A stretch of 64,000 bases of DNA from Homarus americanus (taxonomy: Eukaryota; Arthropoda; Malacostraca; Decapoda; Nephropidae): assembly GCF_018991925.1 (NCBI RefSeq), contig NW_024726235.1, forward strand, positions 5,303,458 to 5,367,457, in the 5' to 3' direction. Below, in pieces: positions 45,000-56,476 of the stretch. The translations under genes were made by a program, and so were the position numbers. Below the pieces are notes generated by a model. It saw only the letters and a program-made list of their open reading frames with translations, did not search any database and was not told where the DNA came from. Every line of letters begins with the position of its first letter. Within the stretch, counting starts at the first letter, position 1.

Positions 45000-45300
45000 T
45001 CCTCCACCTATAATTTGTACCTTTCTTAACCTTACTTCTATTATTCCACTTTCTTCCCGTAGCTGACAAGATTATACAAATTCCATATAATTACAGGATA
45101 TTATTATTGCCTTTAAGGTTAACAAGATTATAGACACCCTAGACAATTATAGGGCCATACATTAATCCATTATGAATAAGAGAAGGACACGTGGATTATT
45201 AGGATTGATCGATTATACTCTAAAGGGATAGAGGGATTTATGTCAATCTATAATATTAGTTGTTATAGCCACTGATGATAGAGGTTTCGTCTTAGAAGAT
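45000..45300. other. Unique A/T-rich DNA, no gene seen
   Basis: About 300 bases of ordinary sequence with nothing I can support. Confidence 0.5.
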
Positions 45301-45308
45301 CATGATGG

Positions 45309-45348
45309 TGTTAGGTTAGGTTAGGTTAGGTTAGGTTAGGTTAGGTTA
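45309..45348. repeat. Interstitial (TTAGG)n tract
   Basis: Eight consecutive TTAGG units on the plus strand, same orientation as the 40.7-kb tract. Confidence 0.92.
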
Positions 45349-45424
45349 CCTGAATTACCGTGTTGTGTAGAACGATCAAGTGGAGTAATATTTGATCTAC
45401 AGTATACTGTAAGACGTCATAGTG

Positions 45425-45585
45425 TGAACCACGAACCATAAAGTATGAACCACGAACCACAGATGAGCATCAACCACGAACAAGGGAATATGAACCACGA
45501 ACAACGGAATATGAACCACGAACAAGGGAATATGAACCACGAACAAGGGAATATGAACCACGAACCACAGAATATGAACCTAACT
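45425..45585. repeat. 21-bp minisatellite CACGAACAAGGGAATATGAA
   Basis: About seven copies, with CACGAACCACAGAATATGAA and AACAACGG variants. Confidence 0.92.
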
Positions 45586-45684
45586 ACCAAAAAGTCTCCT
45601 GCAACACACTGATTCCTGACCCTCTGACCTAGTTCTCGTGAATAATTAATATATTACTAGTTACTGAATACCTGTCCCTCAATA

Positions 45685-46092
<408 letters not shown>

Positions 46093-46094
46093 CA

Positions 46095-46860
46095 CAATAA
46101 CCAAAAAAAATTACACCCAAAAGAAATAAGAGACAGGCGATAATAACTATACAAGACGGGTTCCTGGTGTCAGTTCGTCCCTTGGTTAACCCCCGGGAGG
46201 CCAGACAGACACGCACACGGCAGGTAAAACTCCTTAGCTCAATAAGGTCTCTCAGCGTCTATGGAGGTTGACTTGACGTAACCTTTGAGAGTTAGGTTCA
46301 GTACGTTTTATTTTACCTTTCTCTTATAGATAGTAAATTGCTTGAGATTTTATTTATTTATTTATTTTATTTATTTGTTTGTTTGTTTATTTCTTTATTT
46401 ATATTTTTTGTTGTGGGATTCGATGTTTTTCGTTGTTGGTAGTGAAGAGTTACCGATTTTCGTTTTTTTTTTGGGGGGTGGGGGTGGGGGTCACATCAAA
46501 GGGTTGTATTATCTGCGTGTGTTGGGGAGGTTTTGGGTGCATGGTGTCCAATATTTCACCGGACTGAGAAGGGAAGGAAGGTCTGGTATGTGTTTCAACT
46601 TTTTTTTCTTGTATATATCTCGTGGCCACGTTTAAGAAAGTCAAGATGACGCGGTATTCAGGAAAATCAGTAACTGTCTCGGAACAAAAAAAAAATTGCT
46701 GGAAAACATGTCGACATTCTCCCAGCTGTTGGTCTGGAAGGGAACAAGACATGTTCGTGTTATCTCTCTTACACTCCTCGAAATATTGGTCAGAACCGTT
46801 TGACCCTCCGCTTTAACCCCTTTGGCGCCAATGACACGGTAAATGACACTAAATAGTGGC
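46095..46860. other. Mostly unique DNA
   Basis: Contains a TTTATTTATT stretch (46350-46410) and a G-run (46474-46491). No supported gene. Confidence 0.5.
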
Positions 46861-46864
46861 CCTC

Positions 46865-47320
46865 AGTCAGCCGAGGCTCACAACAGTGTCCACGAGTCTA
46901 TAACCTGCGTCCTGGGAACAGTGTCCTCCCCGTCGGGCCACCGCCAGGGGTGACGAGGGCCCCGCCCCCAGAGATCTTGGGTGAGTCATAACAACGATAA
47001 TGACGCAGTAACAATCGTAACGGCGATAATAGCGGACGTAACCGTCGCAACAGCGATAATAGTGGTCGTAACAGACCCGTGACGCCAACACCAGAGTTCC
47101 AGGGGTCCAGTGTGCCGCTCAGAGATTACCTCCAAATTATGACTTTTCCTCCCGAGAGCTGTCAACCTATTGTAAAAGACTCGGGCAAAGAACGTGAAAA
47201 TATGAGGGCGAGGGACGGCGCCCGACGCTGGCAGTAATGATCCTCCTCCCCCAGGGACTTTAGGGTCAATATGGCCAGTTAGGGGTCGTAGGAACCGGGC
47301 ATTTTTAATAATTAGAGAAA
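46865..47320. promoter_or_regulatory. CpG-richer, G+C-richer patch
   Basis: Compared with its surroundings this segment has visibly more CG dinucleotides (for example CCCCGTCGGGCCACCGCC and GGGACGGCGCCCGACGC). It contains diverged tandem GTAACNGTCGCAACAGCGAT-type units (47000-47065). A GGGTGAGTCA at 46979 combines a 5' splice-like site with an AP-1-like TGAGTCA. A plus-strand frame runs from 47004 for about 78 codons without an ATG near its start, and the minus strand is also open. It may be a regulatory or exonic island. I cannot decide. Confidence 0.25.
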
Positions 47321-47468
47321 GACACATGTTTGGATGAAATGATACATCGCTCCTAGGCACAATTACATTCTAAATTTGATTATACAAATTAGTGGAGGAA
47401 ACTGACGTAGGATGGAGAGGTAATGGGGGCCTGGAGGAGCACCAATCACTGGTTGAGGCCCGCGTAAG

Positions 47469-47506
47469 GCCAATTTGGTGGGATGAGCTGAGACGGGTAT
47501 AAATGA
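47469..47506 (+). promoter_or_regulatory. CCAAT and TATAAAT elements
   Basis: A CCAAT word at 47470 and TATAAAT at 47499 are spaced about 30 bases apart, within the range seen in some TATA promoters. A start codon with a 52-codon frame lies about 190 bases downstream. Both words are short enough to occur by chance. Confidence 0.2.
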
Positions 47507-47661
47507 TAACATCCAATCTGTACAATCACACCACACATTACCTCGTCAAGGAGGCCCTCAGTGCTGCCAAGGCCTCCTTCCCCCCCTCCCTCTCTTTCCC
47601 TCCCACCCTCCAGCCCCACCACCAGTCAACCTCCACACAAAACTCCATACTTTAATCCTTA

Positions 47662-47965
47662 TTTCCGAGATCATTACAGCTTATATTACAATGACAGATG
47701 AAGATGGTACGACTCACCTCATCCTACCCACCAACCCACCCTACCAACCTACCTCCCCAGACGACTTTAACCCACTCTTCACTCACCACAAGACGCCACA
47801 TTATAGAGCATATTTCCACAATCATTACCGCCCGGGTTACACAGACTGATGGTGAAGATGATGATGACATAGTCTTAACTCATCCTACATTCACAACGGG
47901 ATATATTTCAAAGAAACCCTTAGGGAGATATATATTCATACGTACTCCTGTGGTATATATTTCTG
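47662..47965. repeat. Diverged 150-bp tandem duplication
   Basis: TTTCCGAGATCATTACAGC at 47662 and TTTCCACAATCATTACCGC at 47812 begin two copies. GATGAAGATGGTACGACTCA pairs with TGATGGTGAAGATGATGATG, and CTCATCCTACC with CTCATCCTACA. A shorter, related GGATATATTTC motif recurs to about 48030. Confidence 0.55.
47691..47849 (+). CDS. Small unrecognised ORF, 52 codons
   Basis: ATG at 47691, stop TGA at 47847. The translation begins MTDEDGTTHLILPTNPPYQP and is polar, with many His, Pro and Tyr. It spans the junction of a 150-bp duplication and an overlapping frame is also open, so it may be fortuitous. The only support is the CCAAT/TATAAAT pair upstream. Confidence 0.15.
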   Translation: MTDEDGTTHLILPTNPPYQPTSPDDFNPLFTHHKTPHYRAYFHNHYRPGYTD

Positions 47966-48050
47966 AGACACTCGTCACGGGATAATATTTCAAAAGGTAT
48001 TCCTCCTAAAAGGCTATATTTCAAGAGCAAGATTAGGGATATATATACAG

Positions 48051-48052
<2 letters not shown>

Positions 48053-48093
<41 letters not shown>

Positions 48094-48095
48094 AC
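48053..48095. repeat. (CA)n microsatellite
   Basis: About 20 CA units with one GACA interruption. Confidence 0.94.
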
Positions 48096-48214
48096 GTCAC
48101 TCAGGGAATATCTTTCAAGGTCACTCCTAAAGAGATATAAATCAAATCCAAAATGTCTACGATTATTTTTACACACCGATTAACTGTGTATAGAGTCGTG
48201 TGAGCCAGGAACCG

Positions 48215-48425
48215 TCAGAGTCAGTAGTCGGATTCGGGAGTCGGGAGTCGGAGTCGGGAGTCGGAGTCAGGAGTCGGAGTCAGGAGCCCGAATCAGGAGT
48301 CAGGTCCAGAAATTAGGGTCAGGAGTCAAAATCGGAGTCAGGAGTCAGAATCAGAAGTCAGGGGTCGGGAGTGAGGATTCAGAGTCGGGAATCATCGTCA
48401 TGAATCGGGAGTCGGGAGTCGGATA
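48215..48425. repeat. GGGAGTCGGAGTCAGGAGTC minisatellite
   Basis: About 25 diverged copies of a 6-7-bp GGAGTC/GGAGTCA unit arranged in loose 13-bp dimers. Confidence 0.9.
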
Positions 48426-48649
48426 AACACATAACCACGGGAACTAGACCGAACAGAAAAAAAAAAAATGGTTGATTATCATTGTGATGCGGAGGAGATG
48501 ACTGTAATCTGATAAATGATGATGATAAACAAGGGAAGACTCAACAGCCAAATCATTGCCTAATTATACCGCAGGTGGAGATCGCCGCCAAAATACCTCA
48601 GATGATGATTGTGTCTGTGTTTTTGTCTCATTGTTCGGCCACTGTGATG

Positions 48650-49010
48650 ATTGTGGGAGATGGGGGAGAGGGAGGGAAGAGGAGGTGTATGAAGATGAGA
48701 TAATAATGAGGAGATGAATAGGAGGAAGAGGAGAGAATAGAGGAATAATAGGAGAAGAGGAAGGGAGAGAGAAGAGATTAGTATATGTGATGATTGTGGG
48801 AGAGGGGGGGAAGAGGTGGATAAAGGTGAATGAAAATGAGGAGATGGGCGAAGAGGAGAAGAAATAAGAAGGACAAGAAAAACAAGACAAAATTTGGAAA
48901 GGTGTTAAAGGAGAGAAGAATAGAATAAGAAAAATAGAAGAAAAACATCCAATAAAAAAGAAATAAAATGAAGAAACAGAAGATAAAATATATAAAATGG
49001 AGAAAAGAGA
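48650..49010. repeat. A/G-rich degenerate stretch
   Basis: GGGAGAGGGAGGGAAGAGG and AGAAGAAATAAGAAGGACAA-type sequence, purine-rich on the plus strand without a strict period. Confidence 0.6.
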
Positions 49011-49129
49011 TAATCATAATAAACAAGGAGATAGGTGAGATATGAGACGAATGAGGTGAGTAACAAGTGAAGATAATGTTGAAATTCCTTGATATTTTGT
49101 TGACTGCCCCCCCCACCCTCCCCTTGAGA

Positions 49130-49605
49130 TGTTATCACCACTATCATCACCTTTATCATCACCACCATTATCACCATCAACGTCACCATTATCAACACCA
49201 TCATCACCGCCATCGTCACCCTCATCACTACCATTATCACCTTTGCCGCCATTATCACCATTTTTCATCGCTACTATATGCACCAGTACTTCCACAACCA
49301 CCGCTACCACCTACACCACCACCACCATAACCACCACAACCACCACGACTACCACCACAACCAGAACCACTACTACCACCCCTTACACTCCCACCTACAC
49401 CACCACAACCAACACTACCACCTACACCACTACCACCACCACAACCACGTACACCACCACAACCACCACAACACCGCAACCACTACCACCACCCCCTACA
49501 CCACCACCTACACCCCCACCTGCACCACCACTATCACCACCTACACCACAAAAAATTTATCACCATCACCACCACCTCAATCACGATCACCACCACCAGC
49601 TGAGC
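49130..49605. repeat. CAC/CAT/ACC-rich array
   Basis: The first part is CATCACC/TATCACC. The second part has ACCACCTACACCACCACAAC-type units of 18-30 bp. Thr- and His-rich frames are artefacts. Confidence 0.9.
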
Positions 49606-49719
49606 CAACACTACCACACGCAGGGGGTAGAAGGGGGGGTGAGGAGGGGGTGGGAGAGGTGAGGAGGAGGGGGGGTAGTGAGGGAGGAGAGGAAGGGAGT
49701 CAGTGAGGAAACAAGACAT

Positions 49720-49985
49720 TAACGGTGAGGAGGCAAGACGAGGAAGGAACCTCGGGGTACAGTATGTGTGTCGGTGTGTTTACGTCTGTGTGTTGCGTAT
49801 CGTTCCTTCACCTCGTGTTATCGTTTGGCGTCTCGTGTAACTTAACTCTTCTCTATGCTCTAAGTTGATATTTTATTTTTATTTTTGGTACTTTTCTGTT
49901 TTCTTTTAACTGTTTATTTGTTATTGTCATGAGTGTTATTCATCTAATTCTTCATCTAACTTGTTTTTATTGGTGATTTTCTTTA
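49720..49985. other. Unique DNA, no gene seen
   Basis: About 265 bases leading into the dispersed-repeat copy B. No supported gene. Confidence 0.5.
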
Positions 49986-49986
49986 C

Positions 49987-50178
49987 CAGTGTGGAGCCCC
50001 CTAGCGGATGTAATTATCAAGATGGCGGCCGACACGGTATACAGTAATGGGTCTCTTTACAAATTGATCTGTTTTTTGCCAGTTGTGTCAGTTTCACAGC
50101 ATGTACTAAGTGCTCCGAATAAACTTACACTCTTTTTTTAAGTGAATTGTGTGATTTATGTGATTTATGTGATTTCAT
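49987..50178 (+). repeat. Dispersed repeat, copy B (AAGATGGCGGC-containing)
   Basis: Partner of 6507-6680 with the same ordered sequence islands. It carries AAGATGGCGGC at 50019-50029, close to the known YY1 core. Just upstream is GAGCCCCCTAGCGG at 49994-50007, which resembles the CCCCCTAGYGG form of the CTCF motif. The ATG inside the core (50022) opens a 39-codon frame ending at 50141, with no recognised product. A 5' splice-like ACACG|GTATAC follows the ATG by 13 bases. A triplicated TGATTTATG at the right end explains part of the length difference from copy A. Confidence 0.5.
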
Positions 50179-50179
50179 T

Positions 50180-50798
50180 ATAGTGAAGGTTAAAATAAAT
50201 GTCTACGGACTGTCACTGTGTGGAACTAACTGCTACAGAATGGTATGTTATTGTTTTTTTCCCTGTGTCATGTAACCTCCGTCAGTTCAATACCCTCATC
50301 TTAGCTCTCCCTGCACAGTCAGTCAGTCAGGTTAGGTTAGGTTATCATTAGGGTGTTAAAATCAACATGTAAAATAAACTGGAGATGTCTAAACTTCAAG
50401 TGATCCAAAATAACAGTTAGACACATGAATGAAAGTTTTAATAAACCAAGAAAGTAAAAGGACTTTCCTTGCTCGTGACGGGATAGTAAAGAAGAAACTA
50501 CCAATCACCACATTACCACAGTGTCTCAGAACAATATAAACACAGTCTTACGGATTTTCATGGCTATCGAGTGAATGTTTACACTACAGGAACAACATTG
50601 TCTCCACTTGTTAATGTGTGAGGTCTCAGACAAGTGAGGACAATAATGGTCAGGTATAATACATTCAGCGATCTCTATGAAAATCTGTAAGGCATCGTGT
50701 GTACTTTTTTTCTGAGACCCCTAACACCAGCGGCCGTCACGCGTCCAGCCACTAGTTCTATGAGTCAATTAAAGGTAAGGTTAAATGTACGGCTTACT

Positions 50799-50800
<2 letters not shown>
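50180..50800. other. Unique DNA, no gene seen
   Basis: About 620 bases of ordinary sequence with a short GGTTAGGTTAGGTTA at 50331. No supported gene. Confidence 0.5.
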
Positions 50801-50802
<2 letters not shown>

Positions 50803-50839
<37 letters not shown>

Positions 50840-50878
50840 GAACGAACTAAAAAGAGAGAGAGAGAGAGAGAGAGAGAG
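50803..50878. repeat. (GT)n and (GA)n microsatellites
   Basis: GT run 50803-50836 and GA run 50850-50878, separated by about 14 bases. Confidence 0.95.
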
Positions 50879-50879
50879 T

Positions 50880-51600
50880 TACTCTATGGCGTGACGGCTA
50901 CTACAAGCTACGTACCAACATCAGTAAAAATAACAAAAATCATCATAACCCAGACAGTATATCCGGCACATCCACTAGTGATAACCCAGTTGCTACCAGA
51001 GTTATCACCAGGCTGCCAGATGACCAGTGTTGGCTGAGTGTGTCTCTGTCAGCGGGAATAAATAAACCCTCACAGTAAAAAAAAATATATATATTGCTTG
51101 TGACTTTGAACAGCACATCACTGACTATGTTTTCAAGCAGGTCTTATGGTTAGTTAGTTAGTTAGTAAGAATTGCGTCAGTCTCTGTGTTGTGGTAACCT
51201 GAGCTGTGTGTTACAGGGTTACAACACCTCAATATAAACTCGATTTACATAACTTAAGGAAGCATTTTTACAGCGTCTTTGTGACCGTGTATACAAGATG
51301 ACTCTTATTACTGATGGTGTACTAAAGTTAGTAAGATCAATAAATTACAAAAAACATTACATCACTCTCCCTAGGGTTACAGTGATACGTTACAGGGACT
51401 ACAGAGCCTCACAATACAAAACACAACTTAATGACTCTGTACTCTAACTGGCAATAATAACAAATGAAAAAACATGACATCATCGCTTCTCAGTATTGTG
51501 ACAGCCATTGTTATATGAGAGACGTATTTTGTCGTCCCTTTGTAGCGAACACGTATAACTAAATGGTCAGACGCGTCACCAGTAAGTTATCCCTTTAATG
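50880..51600. other. Unique DNA, no gene seen
   Basis: About 720 bases. GGGTTACA and CAGGGTTACA words recur loosely around 51212-51410. No supported ORF or RNA gene. Confidence 0.5.
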
Positions 51601-51624
51601 GGGTGATGGCTGGCAGGCTGGCTG

Positions 51625-51872
51625 GTTGTGGCTGTGGTGTGGTGTGGTGTGGTGTGGCTGTGGGTGTGGTGTGGTGTGGTGTGGTGTGGTGTGGTGTGGC
51701 TGTGGTGTGGTGTGGTGTGGCTGTGGTGTGGTGGGGCTGTGGTGTGGTGTGGTGTGGCTGTGGCTGTGGTGTGGTGTGGTGTGGCTGTGGTGTGGGTGTG
51801 GTTGTGGCTGTGTGTGGTTGTGGTGTGGTGTGGTGTGGCTGTGGTGTGGGTGTGGTGTGGTGTGGTGTGCAG
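51625..51872. repeat. GTGGTGTGGCTGTGG minisatellite
   Basis: About 25 tandem GTGGT steps with GGCTGTGGTGTGG phrases. The period shifts between 5, 10 and 15 bp, typical of slippage within a 5-bp base unit. Confidence 0.93.
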
Positions 51873-51972
51873 CTGTTGATGGAGACCAGCCTGATCACCC
51901 TACCTGGCAATTATTAGTGTTGTGATGATGGGGTTTTCATCAGAGACAGATACTAAGGATCCTGTCGCACCT

Positions 51973-51973
<1 letters not shown>

Positions 51974-52010
<37 letters not shown>

Positions 52011-52036
52011 GAGAGAGATGAGGAGAGAGAGAGAGA
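51974..52036. repeat. (GATA)n and (GA)n microsatellite
   Basis: Nine GATA units (51974-52009) followed by GA-rich sequence. Confidence 0.94.
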
Positions 52037-52129
52037 GCTAAACGAGGGAAAGGCAGGTAGAGACTCAGGTAAATTTCATGACACGACGAGAATTTGACGA
52101 GATACAAGTCGCTTATTGGAGTCTATTTC

Positions 52130-52600
52130 TTCCTTTATGTTTCTCTTCTCTTCCCCCCTCTCTCTTCTTTCCTCCTTTTCATTCTTCTTACCTCTGCCTC
52201 CTCCACCTTTTCCATTTATCTTCGTTTTCTCCCTCTCTTCCTTCAACCCCTTCCTCCTATTTCCTTCGTCTACTCCCCTCCCCTTACCCCAATTCTCCCT
52301 CCCCCACTTTCCCTATTCTTCTCCTCCTTCTCCTTCCTCCTATCCTCCTCATTCCCCCTATCCCTCCTCCTTCCTTATTCCCCTTCCTTTCCCCTCCCTT
52401 ACTCCAATTCTCTTCCCCTACCCCTTCCCCTTTTTTCTCCTCCTTCTCCTTCCTCCTATCACATCTCATTCCCCCCCATTCCTCCTCCTCCTTCCCCTAT
52501 TCCCCTTCCTTTACTCCCCTCCTCTTACTCCACCTCTCTTCCCCTCCCCCTATTCCTCCCCTCCTTCTCCTCCCCCCCTCCCCTACTTCAACACAGGGAG
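52130..52600. repeat. Polypyrimidine block
   Basis: About 470 bases nearly all C/T on the plus strand, including two diverged copies, about 120 bp apart, of a unit with CTTCTCCTTCCTCCTATC (52327 and 52444) and CTCCCTTACTCCAATTCTC-like segments. Confidence 0.9.
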
Positions 52601-52689
52601 GCTGGCGGTGCGTGCTTCCAGACCCTCACTGACCCCCTCCAGAAAATGGCTCTTACACCCTAGCGATCACTATCACCTCTCCCGACCCG

Positions 52690-52945
52690 ACCCTTCATGA
52701 TCATTATGAGCGCGATAATGACCACGGTGATGAGGCTGATAATGATGGTGATGATAATAACTGGGGCGATGCAGCTGATGATGATGATTGAGGTGATGAT
52801 GACTGAGGTGTTTAAGATGATAATGATTAGAATGATTAGAATGACGATGATGATGACGATGATACCAACTGCAGTGATGATGATTGATGATGGATGATGA
52901 TGATGACGATGATACCAACTGCAGTGATGATGATGATGATGATAA
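52690..52945. repeat. GATGAT-rich array with a near-exact duplication
   Basis: GATGATGATGA-type sequence on the plus strand. A segment with TGATGATGACGATGATACCA plus ACTGCAGTGATGATGAT occurs at about 52847 and again at about 52896. Confidence 0.88.
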
Positions 52946-53113
52946 AAACTAAACAAAGAGAATCTATCCCAAGTGACCGAGGAAGAGAGTAGCGCGTGAG
53001 GCTGATAACATCTGTACTAGAGAGAACCATCCTGACGCTGGCTGAGGACTGCTGGGAGCCACGAGTTCCAGCAGTAGTCTCTCCTGGGTATCGTCAGTGT
53101 GTGTGTATTGACT

Positions 53114-53116
<3 letters not shown>

Positions 53117-53208
<92 letters not shown>
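53117..53208. repeat. (CA)n microsatellite at a LINE 5' edge
   Basis: About 45 uninterrupted CA units ending at 53208, immediately upstream of the LINE-derived sequence. Confidence 0.97.
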
Positions 53209-53210
<2 letters not shown>

Positions 53211-53213
53211 ATA

Positions 53214-53960
53214 CTATAAGAGAAACCTCTGCGTCGGCGTCACTATACAGTAGGTAACAAACTAAATTGGAAAAAACACTTCAGTACAGTTGTCAAATCC
53301 TTCAATTTCCGTCTCCACCTCCTCCGCCGACTCAAGTCCCTCGGAGTTCCCGCGCCCGAACTCCTCAGTGTTTACTCAACATTCATACTTCCCAAGCTCA
53401 CCTATGCTTCCCCTGCCTGGTCTTCCTCCCTAAATGCCACACAACGTAAACACCTAGAAAGAGTGCAAAAAAGGGTATATCAAGAAGCGCTCAACACACT
53501 GACCCTCTCGGCTCTCTCCGACCATCACCACGACCTCATCTGCAAATTTGGTGAGAAGCTTCTGCACCATCTTCGACACCGGTTCCTGCTACCACCCAAG
53601 ATCAACTTGTCCGCGAATTGCTGTTCGACACCACAACCGCATCCAGCCCATACGAGCACGAACTGATCGCTAAAAGAACAGCCCAGTCCCAACCATTGTA
53701 AAAATTATCAACAACTCGTAATCAACCAGTGTGTTCACTCCCTGTCAATCTTACCTTTTTACACTGTCACTATGTTGAAATGCCCTGTAGTATGACCTTC
53801 TCCCCACTTAGTTATTATATATCATATTTGTATCACTTATGTTACTTGTATATTATTTGCCAATCAAGAGATCCATTCCCCAATTATGTAACTGTATATT
53901 TTCAGCCTTCCGGCTGCCATGCTCGTTCAATAAACCGTTAATAATTATTAATTATTATTG
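53214..53960 (+). mobile_element. LINE fragment 2: reverse transcriptase C-terminus with 3' end
   Basis: The frame starting near 53253 reads LNWKKHF, LLRRLKSLGVP, TFILPKLTYASPAWSSSL, QRKHLERVQKRVY and LSDHHHDLICKFGEKLL. This is the characteristic region between the catalytic domain and the C-terminus of a non-LTR retrotransposon ORF2 of a type common in decapod genomes. After about 53620 the homologous frame shifts: QPIRARTDR, an in-frame TAA (53671), then NSPVPTIVKIINN and a terminal TAA at 53719. A 3' UTR of about 220 bases follows. It holds a CAGCC/TTCC/GGCTG hairpin (53903-53916), AATAAA (53929-53934) and a TAATAATTATTAATTATTAT tail. The element is 5'-truncated and inactive. Confidence 0.85.
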
Positions 53961-54410
53961 TTCCATGATTGTACGCTCACGTATGGTATGGAAGTATACA
54001 TAAACATATAGTCGTATAAAACACGTAACTCTGGACGTATACATAAATAAACATATACATGTAGTATAAACAAGTTTGTATAAGCACATACCCTGTATAC
54101 TATACCGACACACACACAGAGTAACGCACTCTATATACCTCCCCACACCACAGGGAGTTTACGGGTCATCTTGGCCTTTGAATGACGCGACTCTTGGTAA
54201 TTGGGAGCTGAAGGAGAACAGAGGATTAGGGATTAGACGAAGGAGACAAACGGTAATGCGGTTATCTGAGGTGTCCAGACCCACGAGAAGATTTTTGACA
54301 GTCGGTGATCAAAAGATTAATCAAATTTACCTGAGATATTCGACTGTAATATCAATTGTAATATTTTGTTAACTTGTGTATTAAGCTTTAAAAATAAATT
54401 ATCTCCAGGT
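53961..54410. other. Unique A/T-rich DNA, no gene seen
   Basis: About 450 bases. TATACATAAACATATA and CATATACATGTAGTATA words recur (53993-54065). No supported gene. Confidence 0.5.
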
Positions 54411-54439
54411 ATGATTGTTTGTAATAGTCAACAGGTGCG

Positions 54440-54700
54440 GCTAGGAAGGGGGAGGGGGAGGTAATATTGGGGTAGGGAAGGGAATGTAAGGGGAAGGGAA
54501 GGGGTGTTAGGTATGGAGAGGGGATGGGGTGTAAGGGGGAAGGGGGTGTAGAAAAGGGAGAGGGGAGGAGGTGTAGCGGGGTGTAGGGATAACGGACAGG
54601 GTGTAAGGGAAGGGGAAGGAGAGGTGATAGAGTGACAAGGGGAAGGGGAGGAGATGTAGGGGCAAATGAAAAAAAAGGGGTAAAGGGTAAGGGAAAGAGG
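54440..54700. repeat. G/A-rich degenerate repeat GGGGAAGGGGTGTA
   Basis: Purine-rich irregular units GGGGTGTAAGGGGGAAGGGG and similar. Low-complexity frames only. Confidence 0.8.
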
Positions 54701-54744
54701 GGCACAGGAGCAGAAGAGATTAGTGGTGAGGATTTAGTGGGTGT

Positions 54745-55535
54745 TCAGTTCATCACCACTAACCACTACCACCACTACCACCACTACTATAGCACCATCA
54801 CCACTACTACCACCACCCCACAGGGCACCACCACCCAGGCACCACTCACCACCACCCCCACCACCACCACCACACAGGCACCACCACCCCACACCACCAC
54901 CACCACAGGCACCACCACCCCCTACCCACCACCACCACACACACCACACAGGCACCACCACCACCACTACCACCACCACCACCACAGGTACCCAACACCC
55001 CACCCCTACCACCACCACCAGGCCACCCCCTACCACCACCACCCCACCACCACCACCACCAGGTACCAACACCCCACCCCCCCACCACCACCACCACAGG
55101 TACAACACCCCACCCCTACCACCACCACCACCACAGGACCAACAACCACCACCACCACCACCACAGGTACCACCCCCTACCACCACCACCACCAGGTGTA
55201 CCCCACCCCCCCCCACCACCACCACCCCCACAGTCCAATAGTCGACCAACACCCCACCCCTACCACCACCACCACACGGAACGGGTACCACCACCACCCC
55301 CTACCACCACCACCACCACAGGTACCAGCACCCCACCCCACCACCACCACCCCACCCAGACCAACACCCCACCCCTACACCACCACCACCACAGGTGCCA
55401 CCACCCCACCCCCTTACCACCACCACGCACCCCTACCACCACCACCACCACCACAGGTACCACCACCACCCCCTACTACCACCCCTACCTCACCCCCTAC
55501 CACCACCCCCTACCACCACCACCACCACAGGTACC
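54745..55535. repeat. CCACCACCACAGGTACCACC minisatellite
   Basis: About 790 bases of CCA triplets punctuated by CAGGTACCA, CAGGCACCA or CAGGTACAACACCCC at intervals of 25-45 bp. GGTACC is palindromic. The minus strand is GGT-rich with quadruplex potential. Thr/Pro/His frames up to 318 codons are artefacts. Confidence 0.95.
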
Positions 55536-55539
55536 AACG

Positions 55540-55685
55540 GAAACCTCATTTGTATCAGGCTCCGTCAATAGCCGAGGACGGGTGTTGAGGACAGGTGGTA
55601 CCGTCACGGGCGCCCATTAACAAGCGCACCGGAAGCACACGGAGGGTCATTACCGTGTATAACCTGTATGCAAACAATGGCGGGG
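55540..55685. other. Unique spacer between opposed C-rich and G-rich arrays
   Basis: About 145 bases, CpG- and G+C-richer than the neighbourhood (CGTCACGGGCGCCCATT and GCGCACCGGAAGC). It separates CCA-rich DNA on the left from TGG-rich DNA on the right, so the two arrays could pair around it. Confidence 0.6.
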
Positions 55686-55689
55686 TGTG

Positions 55690-56104
55690 TGGTGGTGGTT
55701 AGTGGTAGTAAAGGTGATGGTGGTAGTGGTGGTGTTGGTCAGTGATGGTTGTGGTGGTAGTATTGGTGGATATGATGATGATGGTTAATGGTAGTGGTGG
55801 TGGTGATGATGGTAGTGGTGGTAGTGGTGATGGTAGTGATTGTTGTTGTTGGTGTTGGTGGTGGTGGTGGTCAGTAAGGGCGGTTGGTGGTAGTGATTGT
55901 TGTTGTTGTTGTTGTTGCTGTTTTTGTTGGTGGTGGTGGTGTTGGTGGTGAGTGATGGTAGTGGTGAGTGATAGTGGTGGTAGTGATAGTCAATGGCGGT
56001 TGATGATAGTGATTGTTGTTGTTTATTTGTTGTTGGTGGTATTGGTGATGGTGTTGGTGGTGATGGTCAGTAATGTGGTTGGTGTTAGTGATGGTGGTGT
56101 AGTG

Positions 56105-56137
<33 letters not shown>

Positions 56138-56445
56138 GGTGGTGGTGGTGATGGTCAGTAATGGCGGTTGGTGGTAGTGATTGTTGTTGTTGTTGTTGTT
56201 ATTTGTTGTTGGTGGTGGTGGTGGTGATGGTCAGTAGCGGTTGGTAGTAGTGATGGTGGTAGTGATTGTTGCTGTTGTTGTTGTTGTTGTTGTTATTTAT
56301 TTGTTATTTGTTGTTGGCATTGGTGGTGGTGGTGATGGTCAGTAATGGTTGGTGGTAATGATAATTGGTAGTGATTGTTGCTGTTGTTGTTGTTGTTGAT
56401 GTTAGTGTGGTATTGGTCAATAATAGCGGTTGGTGGTAGTGATGA

Positions 56446-56476
<31 letters not shown>

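Noticed and set aside
46986..47360. 124-codon minus-strand ORF
   Set aside because: The plus strand is also open over part of it, no family is recognised, and the first part is a diverged GTAAC repeat. I kept only the CpG-rich patch as an observation.
54632..55588. 318-codon Thr/Pro/His open frame
   Set aside because: A minisatellite of CCA triplets with GGTACC interruptions, and frames change with array length.
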